From: Codonopsis lanceolata
Taxonomy: Eukaryota > Streptophyta > Magnoliopsida > Asterales > Campanulaceae
Length of the DNA stretch: 64,000 bases
Direction: 5' to 3'
Assembly: GCA_013146195.2 (NCBI GenBank)
Contig: CM028381.1
Location: forward strand, 53,320,099-53,384,098
The notes under the pieces were generated by a model. It was not told the origin of the DNA and did not search any database. It saw nothing but the letters and a program-made list of their open reading frames with translations. Position 1 is the first letter of the stretch, and the number at the start of each line of letters is the position of its first letter. Positions 22,831 to 33,394 of the stretch are shown piece after piece. Made by a program: the position numbers and the translations under genes.

Positions 22831-24921
22831 ATGGCAAACTCATCATCGTCCTATAATTTGGTACCCTTTGATGGGAAAACGGATTTTTCTATTTGGCAAC
22901 AGAAAATGAAGGGCATTTTGATAAAGGAAAAAGTCTTTAAAGCTATAACTTTAAAATTTTCTGAAAATGAAAAATCGGACGATAGGACTGAAATGGACGA
23001 GTCGGCTTATTATTCCATACTTTTGAACTTGAATGACTCAGTGATAAGAAAGGTTGGTAAACTTGGATCTGCTAAAGAACTTTGGGATAGGCTAGAAGAA
23101 CTTTATTATGAAAAATCGTTACCTAGCAAATTATATCTCTTGGAACAGTTTTTTCGATTCAAACTAGACCTTGATAAAGACATGGAGGATAATATCGATG
23201 TTTTCACTAAGTTAGTTCAAGACATTAAGCAAACCGAGGATAAAAACATTGATGATTACACTGCTATTGTTCTTTTAAATGGTATTCCTGATTCTTATGC
23301 TGACGTGAAATCTGCTATTAAGTATGGTAGGGATGATATCACACTTGATAAGGTGATTGTTGGGTTAAAAAGCAAAGAATTAGATTTAAAAGTAAATAGG
23401 GGTAAATCTCAAGCCGGTGAGGTTCATATGGTAAGAGGAAGACAACATGATAGGAACAATGGTCAAAATGGTGAAGAACAAAACCATGGTCAAAATCAGA
23501 ATTATGGAAACAACAGGGGTAGAAGCCAAAGTAGGTCTAAGAATGGATCTAAGAAAAGACTCTGCTACAACTGCGGTGAATCTGGTCATTTTAAGAAGGA
23601 TTGCACAAATCCTAAAAAGAAAAGTCAAAATCAGAATCATGATAATCAAAAAGATTGTAATTTGGCCTTGTGTGAAGATGGTGGTGATGTTTTTATGGTA
23701 ACGGAGTCTTGTGAAACCAAAGTGAATTATGTGAACTCTATTTCTGCGTATATGAATGAGTGGGTTATAGATTATGCGTGTGCGTTTCACATGACACCTT
23801 TTAAAAATATTTTTTCTTCATACAAAGAAGTGGAAACTAGAACTGTTTCCTTGGCTAATGGTAAGAATTGTAAAATTGCTGGAATTGGCAATGTGTGCTT
23901 GAAATTTGATTCTGGGTATAATTTGACTTTGGAAAATGTTAGACACGTGCCTGATTTGTGTAATAATCTGATCTCGTGTGCATCATTGGAAGATGATGGG
24001 TTAGAGGGTAGATGGGGAAGGGGTGAGATGAAAATTCTAAAAGATAACTTGGTTATTTTCAAAGTTGGAAAACGGCGAAACCTGTATGTGTGTGATGCTG
24101 CTCCTGTGTCTTTTATTGAGAATCATGCAAATGTTGTTAAGAGTGATAAAACAAATTTGATGGATAAAAGCCTTGGACATCATTGGTTTAGTTTTCCACC
24201 TCCCTCCCTAGAGAAATACTCTATAAAAAATTCCCTTGAGTTGATCTATGTGGATCTGTCGGGTCCTTTGTTACCCACTCATGGTGGGAATAGGTTCTTT
24301 CTGTCTATCGTTGATGACTTCTCACGAAAAGTCTGGATAGTTTTAGTGAAAGAGAAAACTGAAGTTTTTGAAAAATTTAGAACTTGGAAGATTTTAATTG
24401 AAAATCAAACCGGTATGAAAATTAAAAGGCTTAGGACGGATAGTGGGTTGGAGTTTTGCAACTGTGAGTTTGAGAGATTTTGCGCCGATAGTGGGATTGA
24501 CCATCAAAAATCTATCCCTTGTAGCCCTCATCAGAATGAGGTTGATGTGCGTATGATTCAGACTTTGCTAGGACGTGCAAGGGTCATGCTTGCCACGTCA
24601 GGTCTTTCCAAATGTTTTTGGGGAGAGGCAGTTGTGTGTGCCGCCTATGTCATTAATAGGTCTCCTATCCCGCCTAATGGGAGATGTCCTGAGGCTGTGT
24701 TTTCCGGTGGAGAAGTTCTTTTTCAAAATTTTAGAGTTTTCGGTTGTGCTGCTTATATTCATCGAGAGAACAACACTTTTGAACCGAGACCGGTTAGGTG
24801 TGTCTTCTTAGGGTACGCGGAGAGTGAGAAAGGTTATAAATTATGGTTAAAAAGGAACCAGGTTTTGAAACAATCATTAGTAGAGATATTCTCTTTAATG
24901 AGAATGAGTTTCCTTGCTTAA
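22831..24921 (+). pseudogene. Truncated gag-protease-integrase polyprotein of copia element A
   Basis: The ATG at 22831 is chosen because gag homology begins there (MANSSSSYNLVPFDGKTDF). The open frame to 24921 encodes 696 residues. Order: copia-type gag; zinc knuckle CYNCGESGHFKKDC near residue 245; a protease position reading VIDYACAFHMT, where Asp-Ser-Gly-Ala is expected; a shortened pre-integrase segment lacking a clear His/Cys zinc site; an integrase core with 'YVDLSGP' and 'RTDSGLEF' supplying two acidic residues; and 'HQNEVDVRM' where the third catalytic Glu should lie, now Val. Integrase C-terminal words 'FGCAAYIHREN' and 'CVFLGYAESEKGYKLW' follow, then the frame ends. Reverse transcriptase and RNase H are missing. 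A continuous frame with three damaged active sites suggests capsid function may be what is kept. The gag style resembles the Tork/Tnt1 group (inference). Confidence 0.75.
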
Positions 24922-25230
24922 ATGAACCTGTTCCCCCTCCCCCGGCTCCAAATATGGTGGAGCAACCCTTGTTGTGAGTTCTCTTGTTATGATGTATGAT
25001 TCGTGTGGATTGTTGTTATTGCCTTGAAAATCCTCGACTTATTTTGTGTTTGTTGTGGTGTCTCTCTTCTTCTTACTTTGTGTTAGAATAAGTTAGATTT
25101 GATGCTTACTTTGTGTTTGCTTTCTGGTGTTCTTGTTTCCTACTTTGTGTTGGAACAAGTTCCGTGTATAGGCTATGATGTACCCCACTTGTGTCCATGA
25201 GTTAAATGTGATTGACCCGGTACTTGTTCC
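24922..25230 (+). other. Non-coding spacer of copia element A
   Basis: About 310 bp between the end of the truncated polyprotein and the polypurine tract. Reverse transcriptase and RNase H would normally occupy more than 2 kb here. The words 'ctttgtgtt' and 'tgttggaacaag' repeat, but no coding signal is seen. Confidence 0.55.
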
Positions 25231-25241
25231 AAGGTGGAGAT
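25231..25241 (+). other. Polypurine tract of copia element A
   Basis: AAGGTGGAGAT directly precedes the 3' LTR start TGTAAGTGATGG at 25242. Confidence 0.75.
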
Positions 25242-26098
25242 TGTAAGTGATGGTTGGGCCTGTGTTTGGGCAGCCCACTTGGTGAAGCCCTAACCCAAAG
25301 CAACCCAAATAACCCCTGTGTTCAGCCCGCCCCTTTCCCCTCTCCCAGTTTGATCGCAGCAGCTGTTGCTGCGTTTTGGTGTTTGCGGCTTGGTTCTATT
25401 TTTTCCGGGAGATTGCGTCTTTGACCCAGAAAATCCGCCCCCTTCCAATCCTTGTTCCAATCAGCTCGTTGATTGCTCCCGTCTCAGATTCTTCGCAATT
25501 GATTGGCTTGTCTTCGCGATTGATTGCCGTGGCTGTGCGCATATATATACTCCCTCTGTCCGCCCGCTTTGTGATGCAACAGAAAAACGGTGATCTCTCT
25601 CTCTCTGTGTGTTCTCTTCTGCTTCTTCTCTGCTTCTAAAAGCTGTGAGTAGTGAGGTAATCTGTGTAGGGAAACATTGTGATTTTGAGATCTGATTCGA
25701 GGGTTCTGTGAGAGGGGTAATTGGGGTTTCTTGGGGTTATTCTGTTGGAAGGCTTGGGTTTGGTTTCACAGTGAGAAATCCTTGGAACAATTTTCCCTTT
25801 CGGTGGTGAACTCTTGGTTGGACTGTTTTGCTATACTCAGTGTATAGCATTGTGTTGTGGGGATCTGAGCCTAGGCAACCATAAGCCCTAGACAAATCGA
25901 GTTAGGCTTCGGCCAAGGATACTCAAGTTGTTCTTATATTAACCTGTTATTTTATATTTCAGTCTAACATTGTTTTTGCAGTTAGAGCTTGCGTTAATTA
26001 ATGTTGGTGACTGAATTGTTTGGGTAATCTGAAAACACAACTTGGATAGCTTTCTTGTGCTTTGCTTCAGTTTTGGTCAGTAGAATAGAAACTTAACA
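25242..26098 (+). repeat. 3' LTR of copia element A
   Basis: About 857 bp. It is slightly longer than the 5' LTR because of a short insertion near 25357 (around 'gcagctgttgct') and a duplicated 'cttctctg' near 25625. It ends AACTTAACA, followed by the target duplication GAAGA. Confidence 0.85.
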
Positions 26099-26175
26099 GA
26101 AGAGTATATGGCTTGGTCGTGGTAGAGTTAGTTTGAGAGTTTGCAGGAACAATACATAGGGATGAGGGGTCCATA

Positions 26176-26187
26176 GCTCTACTATCA
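26176..26187 (-). other. Primer-binding site of copia element B (decayed)
   Basis: The complement of GCTCTACTATCA reads TGATAGTAGAGC, a decayed form of TGGTATCAGAGC, directly beside the 5' LTR at 26188. It confirms that copia B runs on the minus strand. Confidence 0.6.
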
Positions 26188-26417
26188 TGTACAAATTCAC
26201 AGAGAGAGGACGAGAGAAGAGAGAGACGGGCTAGCAAGGGAACAATCACCGTAAGTCTTATTCCATATTGAGTGAAGAATATATGTTGATCACAAAGTCT
26301 AACATACCTTAATTACAGTCATATAATTTAAGCTAATCACAGCTAATTATAGTATCCTATTCTGATTATAATATCACTACAATATTTGATAGTCAATCAT
26401 ATAATTAACAGCTAATA
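26188..26417 (-). repeat. 5' LTR of copia element B
   Basis: About 230 bp matching 16951-17184. Outer flank ACTTT at 26418. It lies beyond copia A, which shows that A inserted just inside the start of B. Confidence 0.75.
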
Positions 26418-27821
26418 ACTTTTCTTAAACTGAATCTTACATGCCCTCACTTGAGAAAGTTGATGACTTGGGTTACGCACAACGTGAGTTTAAGGCTGGA
26501 AATGGAATACTTATTAACTGTCAAGTCACTAAATGTCTCCGGCCCGGTGGCTGATCCCCATCTTTTGTAATATGACAGCTTCCGATGAGAGGAAAAGAAT
26601 TATCGTGAGGTCTGAGGGCTTTTTGAGAAATTGCATCTGCAGATCAAGGTGTGACTGCTAGATCTCGTGCCATCTATGAAACTAATATCATTGCTCAGAA
26701 ATGCCTCCAATTCTACCCACTTGTTTTCTCGTATAGTATACTATCCTTAAAGTCTAGCTCCTACCCTGAGAAAAACTCTTGAGGAATCTCCAATATAACA
26801 TATCATGGACAACTTTTCATAAAAATATTTCCTGCCGTCTTATTCCATTTTAACTTTGTTTTGTAGGTTTTTCCTAGAACAAAACTATTATGACAACGCT
26901 TTTTTTAAGTAATATTTTTTTGTCTAACATAAGTTTTTCCATGCTCTTTCGGCTATCCTTTTGGCTTTTACATTTCAATGTCCCTCTCTCTTCGCTTCAT
27001 CCTCTCCATATCCCTTCTATTATGGATTTGACTATTTTCTCACTACTCTTTCAAATCTATTCTCTCTCCCCCCAATTGGAAAAACCTCTGTTTGTTGGTT
27101 TTTTGTAATCATTATACGATCTTCTTTACTTTTTTTCCTCCAACCTTTTTCTATTTTACTATTTGTATTTTCACAAAAAAAAAAAAAGGAGAAAAAAGTT
27201 TTAATTGAAACCTTTTAAATGATCATAAATCATGTACATCACACATGGATACTTCTAGTGACATCTAAGATAACATTGTCCTTTGCTACTATCCTCTTGT
27301 TGACTACACCTTGGATTGTCAACTGTGCATAATGGCTTAGCTTGCAAAGAAACCTGTAGCATTATTTAGTGCTCCACATCTCTTATAGACACGCCACCAC
27401 CAGAACGTTAAATTTCACTATTTACAAACCTAAATTCAATTTTTTTGAATTTTTAAATTTGATGATTGAAACTCAAACCCATATGAAGATTTGAAAAATT
27501 AATGATTTTGAAATCGGACAATATTGTATTCCACCTAAACCACCATTGTCATGGTTACAATCGCCCCCACCACCACCACCAGCATCCCTGCAATTTCCAC
27601 CACCGCTATCACCACCACCAAGAAACACATTCACCTTGCCTTGCTAAAACGAATAAATAAAATATATTTAGCTTCCATTAATATAGACTACTTTCTTTAA
27701 ACGCATCTCTTATAAATTCTAGCGTTCTTCTCTAATGTTTTCCACTATTTACATATTTGACTTTCTGGTCGATGCACCTCCGGGTGTAGCTTCATTACCA
27801 AGCTGCATCACAAGATGTATC

Positions 27822-28240
27822 TATTGAATTTGTTGAAAGAAATTTAACTGTATGAAAAACAGTGTGCAAGGATGTTGGGAGGAACTGAACTCTGCATTAT
27901 TGTTTCTCGATCGATACAAAGATAGGGAAAATAACAACCTAACAAACTGGAATGTAAACTTGGATCGCACTATTACAGAATAACCCCCCAACCTATATAC
28001 AATAACATGACTACCCCTTTAGTAGACAAACGCACTTAAGAATGGATGGAGGCCTTAACGAATGGAAGTCTTCACTTCCAGGTTGTTGTAATATACGGAA
28101 CTTTAACTGCCTCCAACAACTTCAATAGATCACTGTTGATGTACCATCTTTGTACATTGTTTACTTCATTAACTTCATTAGCCTTTTCAGCAGTGGCCTT
28201 TCCAGCAGTGGTGTTGGTGTTATCACTGCTATATTCAACA
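27822..28240 (-). repeat. LTR1 (3' LTR of copy 1) of the copia block
   Basis: 419 bp. Carries the 15-bp in-frame duplication 'gcagtggcctttcca' near 28190 that LTR3 also has. Several CAG triplets of the other LTRs appear here as CG or are shortened, for example 'aaacgcactta' against 'aaacagactta'. Confidence 0.85.
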
Positions 28241-31200
28241 CCCCTCCCACAAGATGAAAGTGGGAAGAAGTTAACTACTTTCAGCTTGTTTAATAAGAAA
28301 CGATGAGAGACTTTACCAAGAGATTTGGTAAAAATATCTGCAAGCTGAAATTTCGATGGGATATACCGTGGTCGAAGCAAGCCTTGCCGCACCTTTTCAC
28401 GCACAAAGAAGCAAATCCTTCAATGTGTTTGGTCCGAGCATGATATACGTGGTTGGAGGCAATCGCAATAGGCTAGCCGCAGAGCTATCACAATAAACAG
28501 AACAGAAGATCAACCTTGACTGCAGATCTCGAAGTAAAGCATGAATCCAAATTACTTACTCAACCGATCGTAGCTAATGCCCTGCGGTGAGGACCTAGCT
28601 GCGGATCGATTGCTTTTTGGAAAGCCAAGATATCAATGAATTCCCTAAGAACGCAATAACTGACACGCACTTCCCCGTCATTGGGATCACCCCGATCCAT
28701 CGTCACAATAAGTCGTGAGCTTGAGATCATTTGCCGAGGAAAGAAAAATCCCTTGACCAGGACATGCCTTTATGTATCTAAGGACCCTAAACAAAGCATG
28801 AAGATGAACAGTGGTGGGAGAGTGTACAAATTGGCTTAAAACATGAGCTGCAAACGCCACATCCGGCCGTGTGACTGTCAAATACAAAAGTTTGCCCACC
28901 AATTATTGTCTCAGATAGAGAAGGATCCTCAAAGGTACCCCAACAATTGCTAATAGCTTTTCATTAGGGTCTAAAGGAATAGTTAATGGTTTGGCATTGG
29001 TAAGGTTGGCAGAGGCTATCAAATCCAATGCATATTTCCTTTGACTAAGGTGAAAACCTTGTGATGATCTAGTAACTTCAATACCCAAATAATATTTAAT
29101 CGCACCAAGATTTTTGATACCGAATTTTGCATCCAAGAAAGTTTTCAATTTCTCAATAGCTTCCACATTCGCATCGGTGACTATAATGTCGCCCACATAT
29201 ACCAAAGCAACGTGAAAGAAGTAGTTGTAGCAAGAGTAAACATGGAATAGTCAGCATGAGATTGGGTATAACCAAGCTGCAAGAGAGCTTCTGTTAATTT
29301 GGCGAACCATTGTCTGGAGGCCTGCTTCAAACCATAAAGGGATTTTTGTAGTTTGCAAACTAAATGGGGGTCTGTAGCTTGAGAATGCCCTTGGGGAATA
29401 GACATATACACCTCCTCCTGTAGATCTCCATGAAGAAATGCGTTATTAACATCCGCTTGATGCACCTCCCACCCTTTTGCAGCTATTGAGAGTAAAGATC
29501 TTACGTAAAACCATTTTAGCCACAGGTGAGAAAGTCTCTTGATAATCTATACCCTCGGATTGGTTATAGCCCTTAGCTACTAACCTAGCTTTGTACCTCT
29601 CAATCGTACCATTGGCATGATACTTAATCTTGTAAACCCATTTGCAGCCTATGACTTTCTTACCAGGAGGCAAAGGGACAAGCTGCCAAGTATGATTGTT
29701 TTCCAAAGCAGTTAATTCTTTAGTCATTGCATCAACCCAATGTGTATCCTTACTAGCCTGAGTATATGAGTTAGGTTCCACATTAGAGTCTAATGCATTG
29801 ATGAAATGAATATGATCAAAATCAAATTGATCATAATGAACAAATGAATTGACATTGTGTTTAGTAGCCGGATGAGAGGATGTCATGACAAAATCCTTTA
29901 GTCTAACAGATGGTATTTTGACACTTTGTGACCTCCTAAGTGGTGGATCAGGAATAGGATCTGGAGCTGGAACAGAATTGGGTGAAGCAGGGACAGAATC
30001 AGAATAAGGAAATAAACTAGAAGGGTTTGGATGGGTATCAGGTGGTGAGGTAGATGAAAGATCTGGACAGGTAGTAGGAGGTGAATTAGATGAAGGATCT
30101 GAATGGGTAGCAGGTATAGGGGAAGAAGTATGGGAATGAAAAACTGGTACAGGTTCATCAATAGGCCAAGGAGCATGATTTGGACTTAGGTTAGGGGCAT
30201 TGGTGGAAGGCTGATATGTCATAGGGAAGACATTTTCATGAAAGACTACATGTCTACTCACAAAAACCTTCTTGTTGGCCAAATTGTACATAAGATATCC
30301 TTTTTGACCAATGGGATATCCTAAGAATATAGATTGAATAGCTCTTGGTTCAAATTTGTCTGAACCATGTATGGAAGCATAACATAAACACCCAAAAGAT
30401 TTTAAATGAGAGAAATCAACCTTGGTTGTAAAGAGAATTTCATGAGGGATCTGAAAATTAGTGGCACTGGTAGGAAGTTTGTTAATGAGATATGTTGCTG
30501 CTAGCAAACAGTATCCCCAAAAGTGTTTGGGAAGACCACTCTGAAATCTTAATGCTCTGGCCATTTCCAGGAGTTGTCTGTGTTTTCTCTCCACAACTCC
30601 ATTCTGTTGTGGAGTATAAGAACAGGATGATTGATGAAGAATGCTAAGGTTGTCAAGAAAAGGAGTCAATTCTTGGTTAAAGAATTCTGATCCATTATCA
30701 GTCCTAATGACTTTAATGGTGGTTTGAAACTGATTATTAACATATGCATTGAAGGTTTGAAGAGTTTTAAAGACATGTTGTTTGGTAGGTAACAGGTGAG
30801 TCCAAACACACCTAGAAAAGTCATCCACAATGGTAAGAAAATACTTACATCCATTCAAAGTGGAAATCCTGTATGGACCCCAAAGATCACAATGTAGTAA
30901 GTCAAAACATTTTGTACTCTGTGAAACACTAGAAGAAAACTTGAGTTTGTGTTGTTTTGCAAGAGGACAAATGCTACAGAAGGAAGTACAATCTACACTG
31001 TTCTTTTGATTGAAAATAGTAGACAGTTGAGGTATCTTTCTCATTGTAGACATAGAAGGATGTCCTAATCTTCTGTGCCAGAGATCAGAAGAATAGGAAC
31101 CAGAAGATTCAGCCACTTGTTCATTGAGAGTGGTTGAAGCAGAATGGAAAGGAGAAGCTTGACTCTGCGAAGGAACAAGCCTCTATGCGCTTTACCGGTT

Positions 31201-32821
31201 GCTATGACAGTCTTCAACTGGTCTGGAAGATACAAGTATTTTTAGTGAAAGTGACAATATGTGTGGAATGGGAAAGTACCTTGGGAATGGAAAGAAGATT
31301 GAACTTAAAACTAGGAACATATAGGACATCATGGATAACAAAGACCGAGGAAAGAGTTACAGAACCTTTGTGTGTTACTACAGCTTGATTACCATTAGGA
31401 AGGGACAGAATAATAGGCTCAGATAATTCAACAATAGAATGCATTAGTGGAAGAGAAATGCAAATGTGGTCTGTGGCACCTGAATCAACTACCCAAGTAG
31501 TAACACTATGGATTGATGCTATAACATTTGCATAACTATCAGTGGAAACACTCATACCGAGAATGCACATTTGCCTTGCACCGTAGCCATGGCAAAAGAT
31601 GATCTTCGAAGTATCCTTGCACTTCAAAGATGTTCATAACCCGATTGAGTTGGGCCTTCAATATGTTGATCTCATCATGAGCACCGTTGTGCTCTCCATG
31701 ATTGCTCGCACTGCATTACTTTGGCTGCTCCACCAAGTATTTAAATTCTGCACCCTATTGTTATCAGGTTTGTTCTGCTTATTCAAGGCTGGATGTCCAA
31801 CAGGGAAACCATGAAGCCTATAACATTCACTTTTGGTGTGGCCTTCTTTATTACAATAGTTGCAAATTATTCCCTTCTTGAAAGGGGTTTTGACATAAGG
31901 CTTGTTCACCGTATTTCCAGAATTTCCAAAATTTCCAGAACCTCTATAATTAGCTGCTGCTATCTTACTATCACTATCATCACAAGATTTACCCATAGCT
32001 GCTAGTATCACATTATGATCAGACACATATCCAACCCTTAGTGATTCTTCCTGTTTCACCATGTAATATGCCTCTCCTATGCTAGGTAAAGGTTTCATCC
32101 TCAAGATCTGACCCCTAATGTTAGCAAAGCTATCATGCAAACCCATTAAAAATTGCATTAACTTCTTTCTCTGTTCTCTAGACTCCTGTGCCTTAACAGC
32201 TCCACAATGGCAATTATTACAAGAACAAGCTGTGATGGTGTCTAAGGCAGAACTTTCATCCCACAGCCTCTTCATTTTGTGATAATAATTCTCCACAGAT
32301 CCCTCCATTTGTTCAAGCCTATGAAGGTCCTTTTCCAACTGAAAGGCCCTATGTCCATCTATGTTAGAATACCTCTCCTTAAGTTCTGTCCAAACAACAT
32401 AGGCTGAAGACACAAAACGCAAACTATTGCTTATATCTTCGGTGACTACATTAAAAATCCATGATATGACCATGTCATTGGCACGAGCCCAAATTGGATA
32501 TAAAACATAATTAGGTTCTGGAATAGGAAAAGTACCATTAATCAAGGAGGATCTATTCTTAGCCGACAATGAAATTTGCATCGATCGAGACCAAGCACTA
32601 TAATTGTCTGTGCCAGTGAGTTTAGTAGAGATAAGAACAAGACCTGGATGATCATTGTTGTGGATGAATAATGGATGCATGTTGGAATCAATCGGAATCT
32701 CCATAGAAGTCGGAATTGGATTCCTCGATGTGGTTCTGGCGTTAGATGTTGACTCTTCAATTGGAGTCCTCGCTGTAGTTCTGGCATTGGATGTTGATTG
32801 TTCTACACCTTCAGTCTCCAT
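28072..32821 (-). pseudogene. Copia copy 1 gag-pol (broken)
   Basis: Gag starts at the ATG at 32821 and stays open to about 31700, including zinc knuckle CNYCNKEGHTKSEC. The protease part (31214-31627) keeps VVDSGATDHI. Pre-integrase and integrase (about 29950-31116) are continuous with 'WHRRLGH', 'CDLWGP', 'RTDNGSEF' and 'QQNGVVERKH', so all three acidic catalytic residues are present. The same frame runs through a Pro/Ser-rich linker into reverse transcriptase (29530-29760), then breaks near 29490, 29205 and 28900. The active-site loop reads YVGD instead of YVDD near 29190, which should abolish polymerase activity. RNase H (about 28490-28720) is scrambled. The C-terminal segment 'KFQLADIFTKSLGK' is open again and runs through the polypurine tract into LTR1 to a stop at 28072. 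Several breaks coincide with CAG/CTG triplets and may be consensus errors. Confidence 0.8.
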
Positions 32822-32974
32822 GGAAATCTTCAATCAAGTCCGCCCAAAAAAAAACGTAAACTAATCACCAAATCGAAACGAGATTTGCCGCGAAATCTCA
32901 CAGAAATTGAGGTTGAATCGAACAAAAATTCGCAGAAATTTAGATCCAAGAAACTGATAAAGTTTGGATCGAAT

Positions 32975-32986
32975 GCTCTGATACCA
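32975..32986 (-). other. Primer-binding site of copia copy 1
   Basis: GCTCTGATACCA on plus is the exact complement of TGGTATCAGAGC, the usual initiator-tRNA-Met site of copia elements. It abuts LTR2 with no spacer. Identical sites lie at about 38107-38118 and 43262-43273 for copies 2 and 3. Confidence 0.85.
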
Positions 32987-33394
32987 TATTGAATTTGTTG
33001 AAAGAAATTTAGCTGTATGAAAAACAGTGTGCAAGGATGTTGGGAGGAACTGAACTCTGCATTATTGTTTCTCGATCGATACAAAGACAGGGAAAATAAC
33101 AACCTAACAAACTGGAATGTAAACTTGGATCGCACTATTACAGGAATAACCCCCCAACCTATATACAATAACATGACTACCCCTTTAGTAGACAAACAGA
33201 CTTAACAGAATGGATGGAGGCCTTAACAGAATGGAAGTCTTCACTTCCAGGTTGTTGTAATATCCGGAACTTTAACTTCCTCCAACAACTTCAATAGATC
33301 ACTGTTGATGTACCATCTTTGTACATTGTTTACTTCATTAACTTCATTAGCCTTTCCAGCAGTGGTGTTGGTGTTATCACTGCTATATTCAACA
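32987..33394 (-). repeat. LTR2, shared by copies 1 and 2
   Basis: 408 bp, acting as 5' LTR of copy 1 and 3' LTR of copy 2. It lacks the 15-bp duplication present in LTR1 and LTR3. It has no GTATC target duplication on either side. Confidence 0.85.

Larger units (their letters stand above)
21683..26098 (+). mobile_element. Non-autonomous copia element A inserted in the gag of copia B
   Basis: Complete structure: 5' LTR 21683-22517, primer site 22519-22530 (TGGTATCAAAGC), one truncated gag-integrase reading frame, polypurine tract 25231-25241 and 3' LTR 25242-26098. The flanks are a perfect 5-bp duplication GAAGA at 21678-21682 and 26099-26103. It lacks reverse transcriptase and RNase H altogether, so it must have been mobilised in trans or lost them after insertion. 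The two LTRs differ by roughly a dozen substitutions (mostly transitions) plus a few short indels, which points to a fairly recent insertion. Confidence 0.85.
18566..26175 (-). pseudogene. Broken gag-pol of copia element B
   Basis: Read on the minus strand and skipping copia A (21683-26098). Gag starts 'MDPSSLCIVPANSQ' near 26175 and resumes at 21647 with 'DNYVNWSSLFKTML'. A zinc knuckle CQVCFKSGHNAQVC lies near 20740-20700. The protease site reads DLGETND where Asp-Ser/Thr-Gly-Ala is expected, so it is altered. A pre-integrase block 'WHARLGHL' lies near 20260. The integrase core shows 'SIVDDFSR' but has breaks. An integrase C-terminal part (19320-19727) includes 'FLKVFGCSCFPH' and 'CLFLGYDNVRKGYRC'. 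The first third of reverse transcriptase follows at about 18570-18960. Many stops and frameshifts occur, and the YVDD active site and RNase H are absent. The element is dead. Confidence 0.75.
16951..26417 (-). mobile_element. Copia element B (minus strand), interrupted twice
   Basis: It has two LTRs of about 230 bp (16951-17184 and 26188-26417), a minus-strand primer site at 26176-26187, a polypurine tract at 17185-17199 and a broken gag-pol between. A hAT-like relic and copia element A (21683-26098) sit inside it. Flanks are ACCTT on the left and ACTTT on the right, a target duplication with one mismatch. The same two flanks surround a solo LTR in unit B, so the insertion predates duplication of the unit. 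Confidence 0.75.
16681..27752 (+). repeat. Tandem 1.84-kb unit A, split by copia element B
   Basis: The unit starts 'atatttgactttctggtc' at 16681 and the next copy starts with the same words at 27753. Its own sequence is 16681-16950 plus 26418-27752; the rest is copia element B and its passengers. Without them the unit is about 1.84 kb including one LTR, matching unit B. The right part contains 'ggcccggtggctgat' near 26541, 'gaggaatctccaatataac' near 26784 and a CCACCACC-rich segment near 27569. I do not recognise a gene in it, and open frames there are short and lack domains. Confidence 0.75.

Noticed and set aside
23386..23790. Minus-strand 134-codon frame
   Set aside because: Antisense shadow of the copia A gag frame, which carries clear domains on the plus strand.
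29898..30176. Leu/Ile/Pro-rich minus-strand frame repeated in the copia copies
   Set aside because: Alternate-frame shadow of the Pro/Ser-rich linker between integrase and reverse transcriptase.
32655..32992. Plus-strand frames recurring in all three copia copies
   Set aside because: Antisense shadows of the gag start and leader; conserved only because the elements are near-identical.
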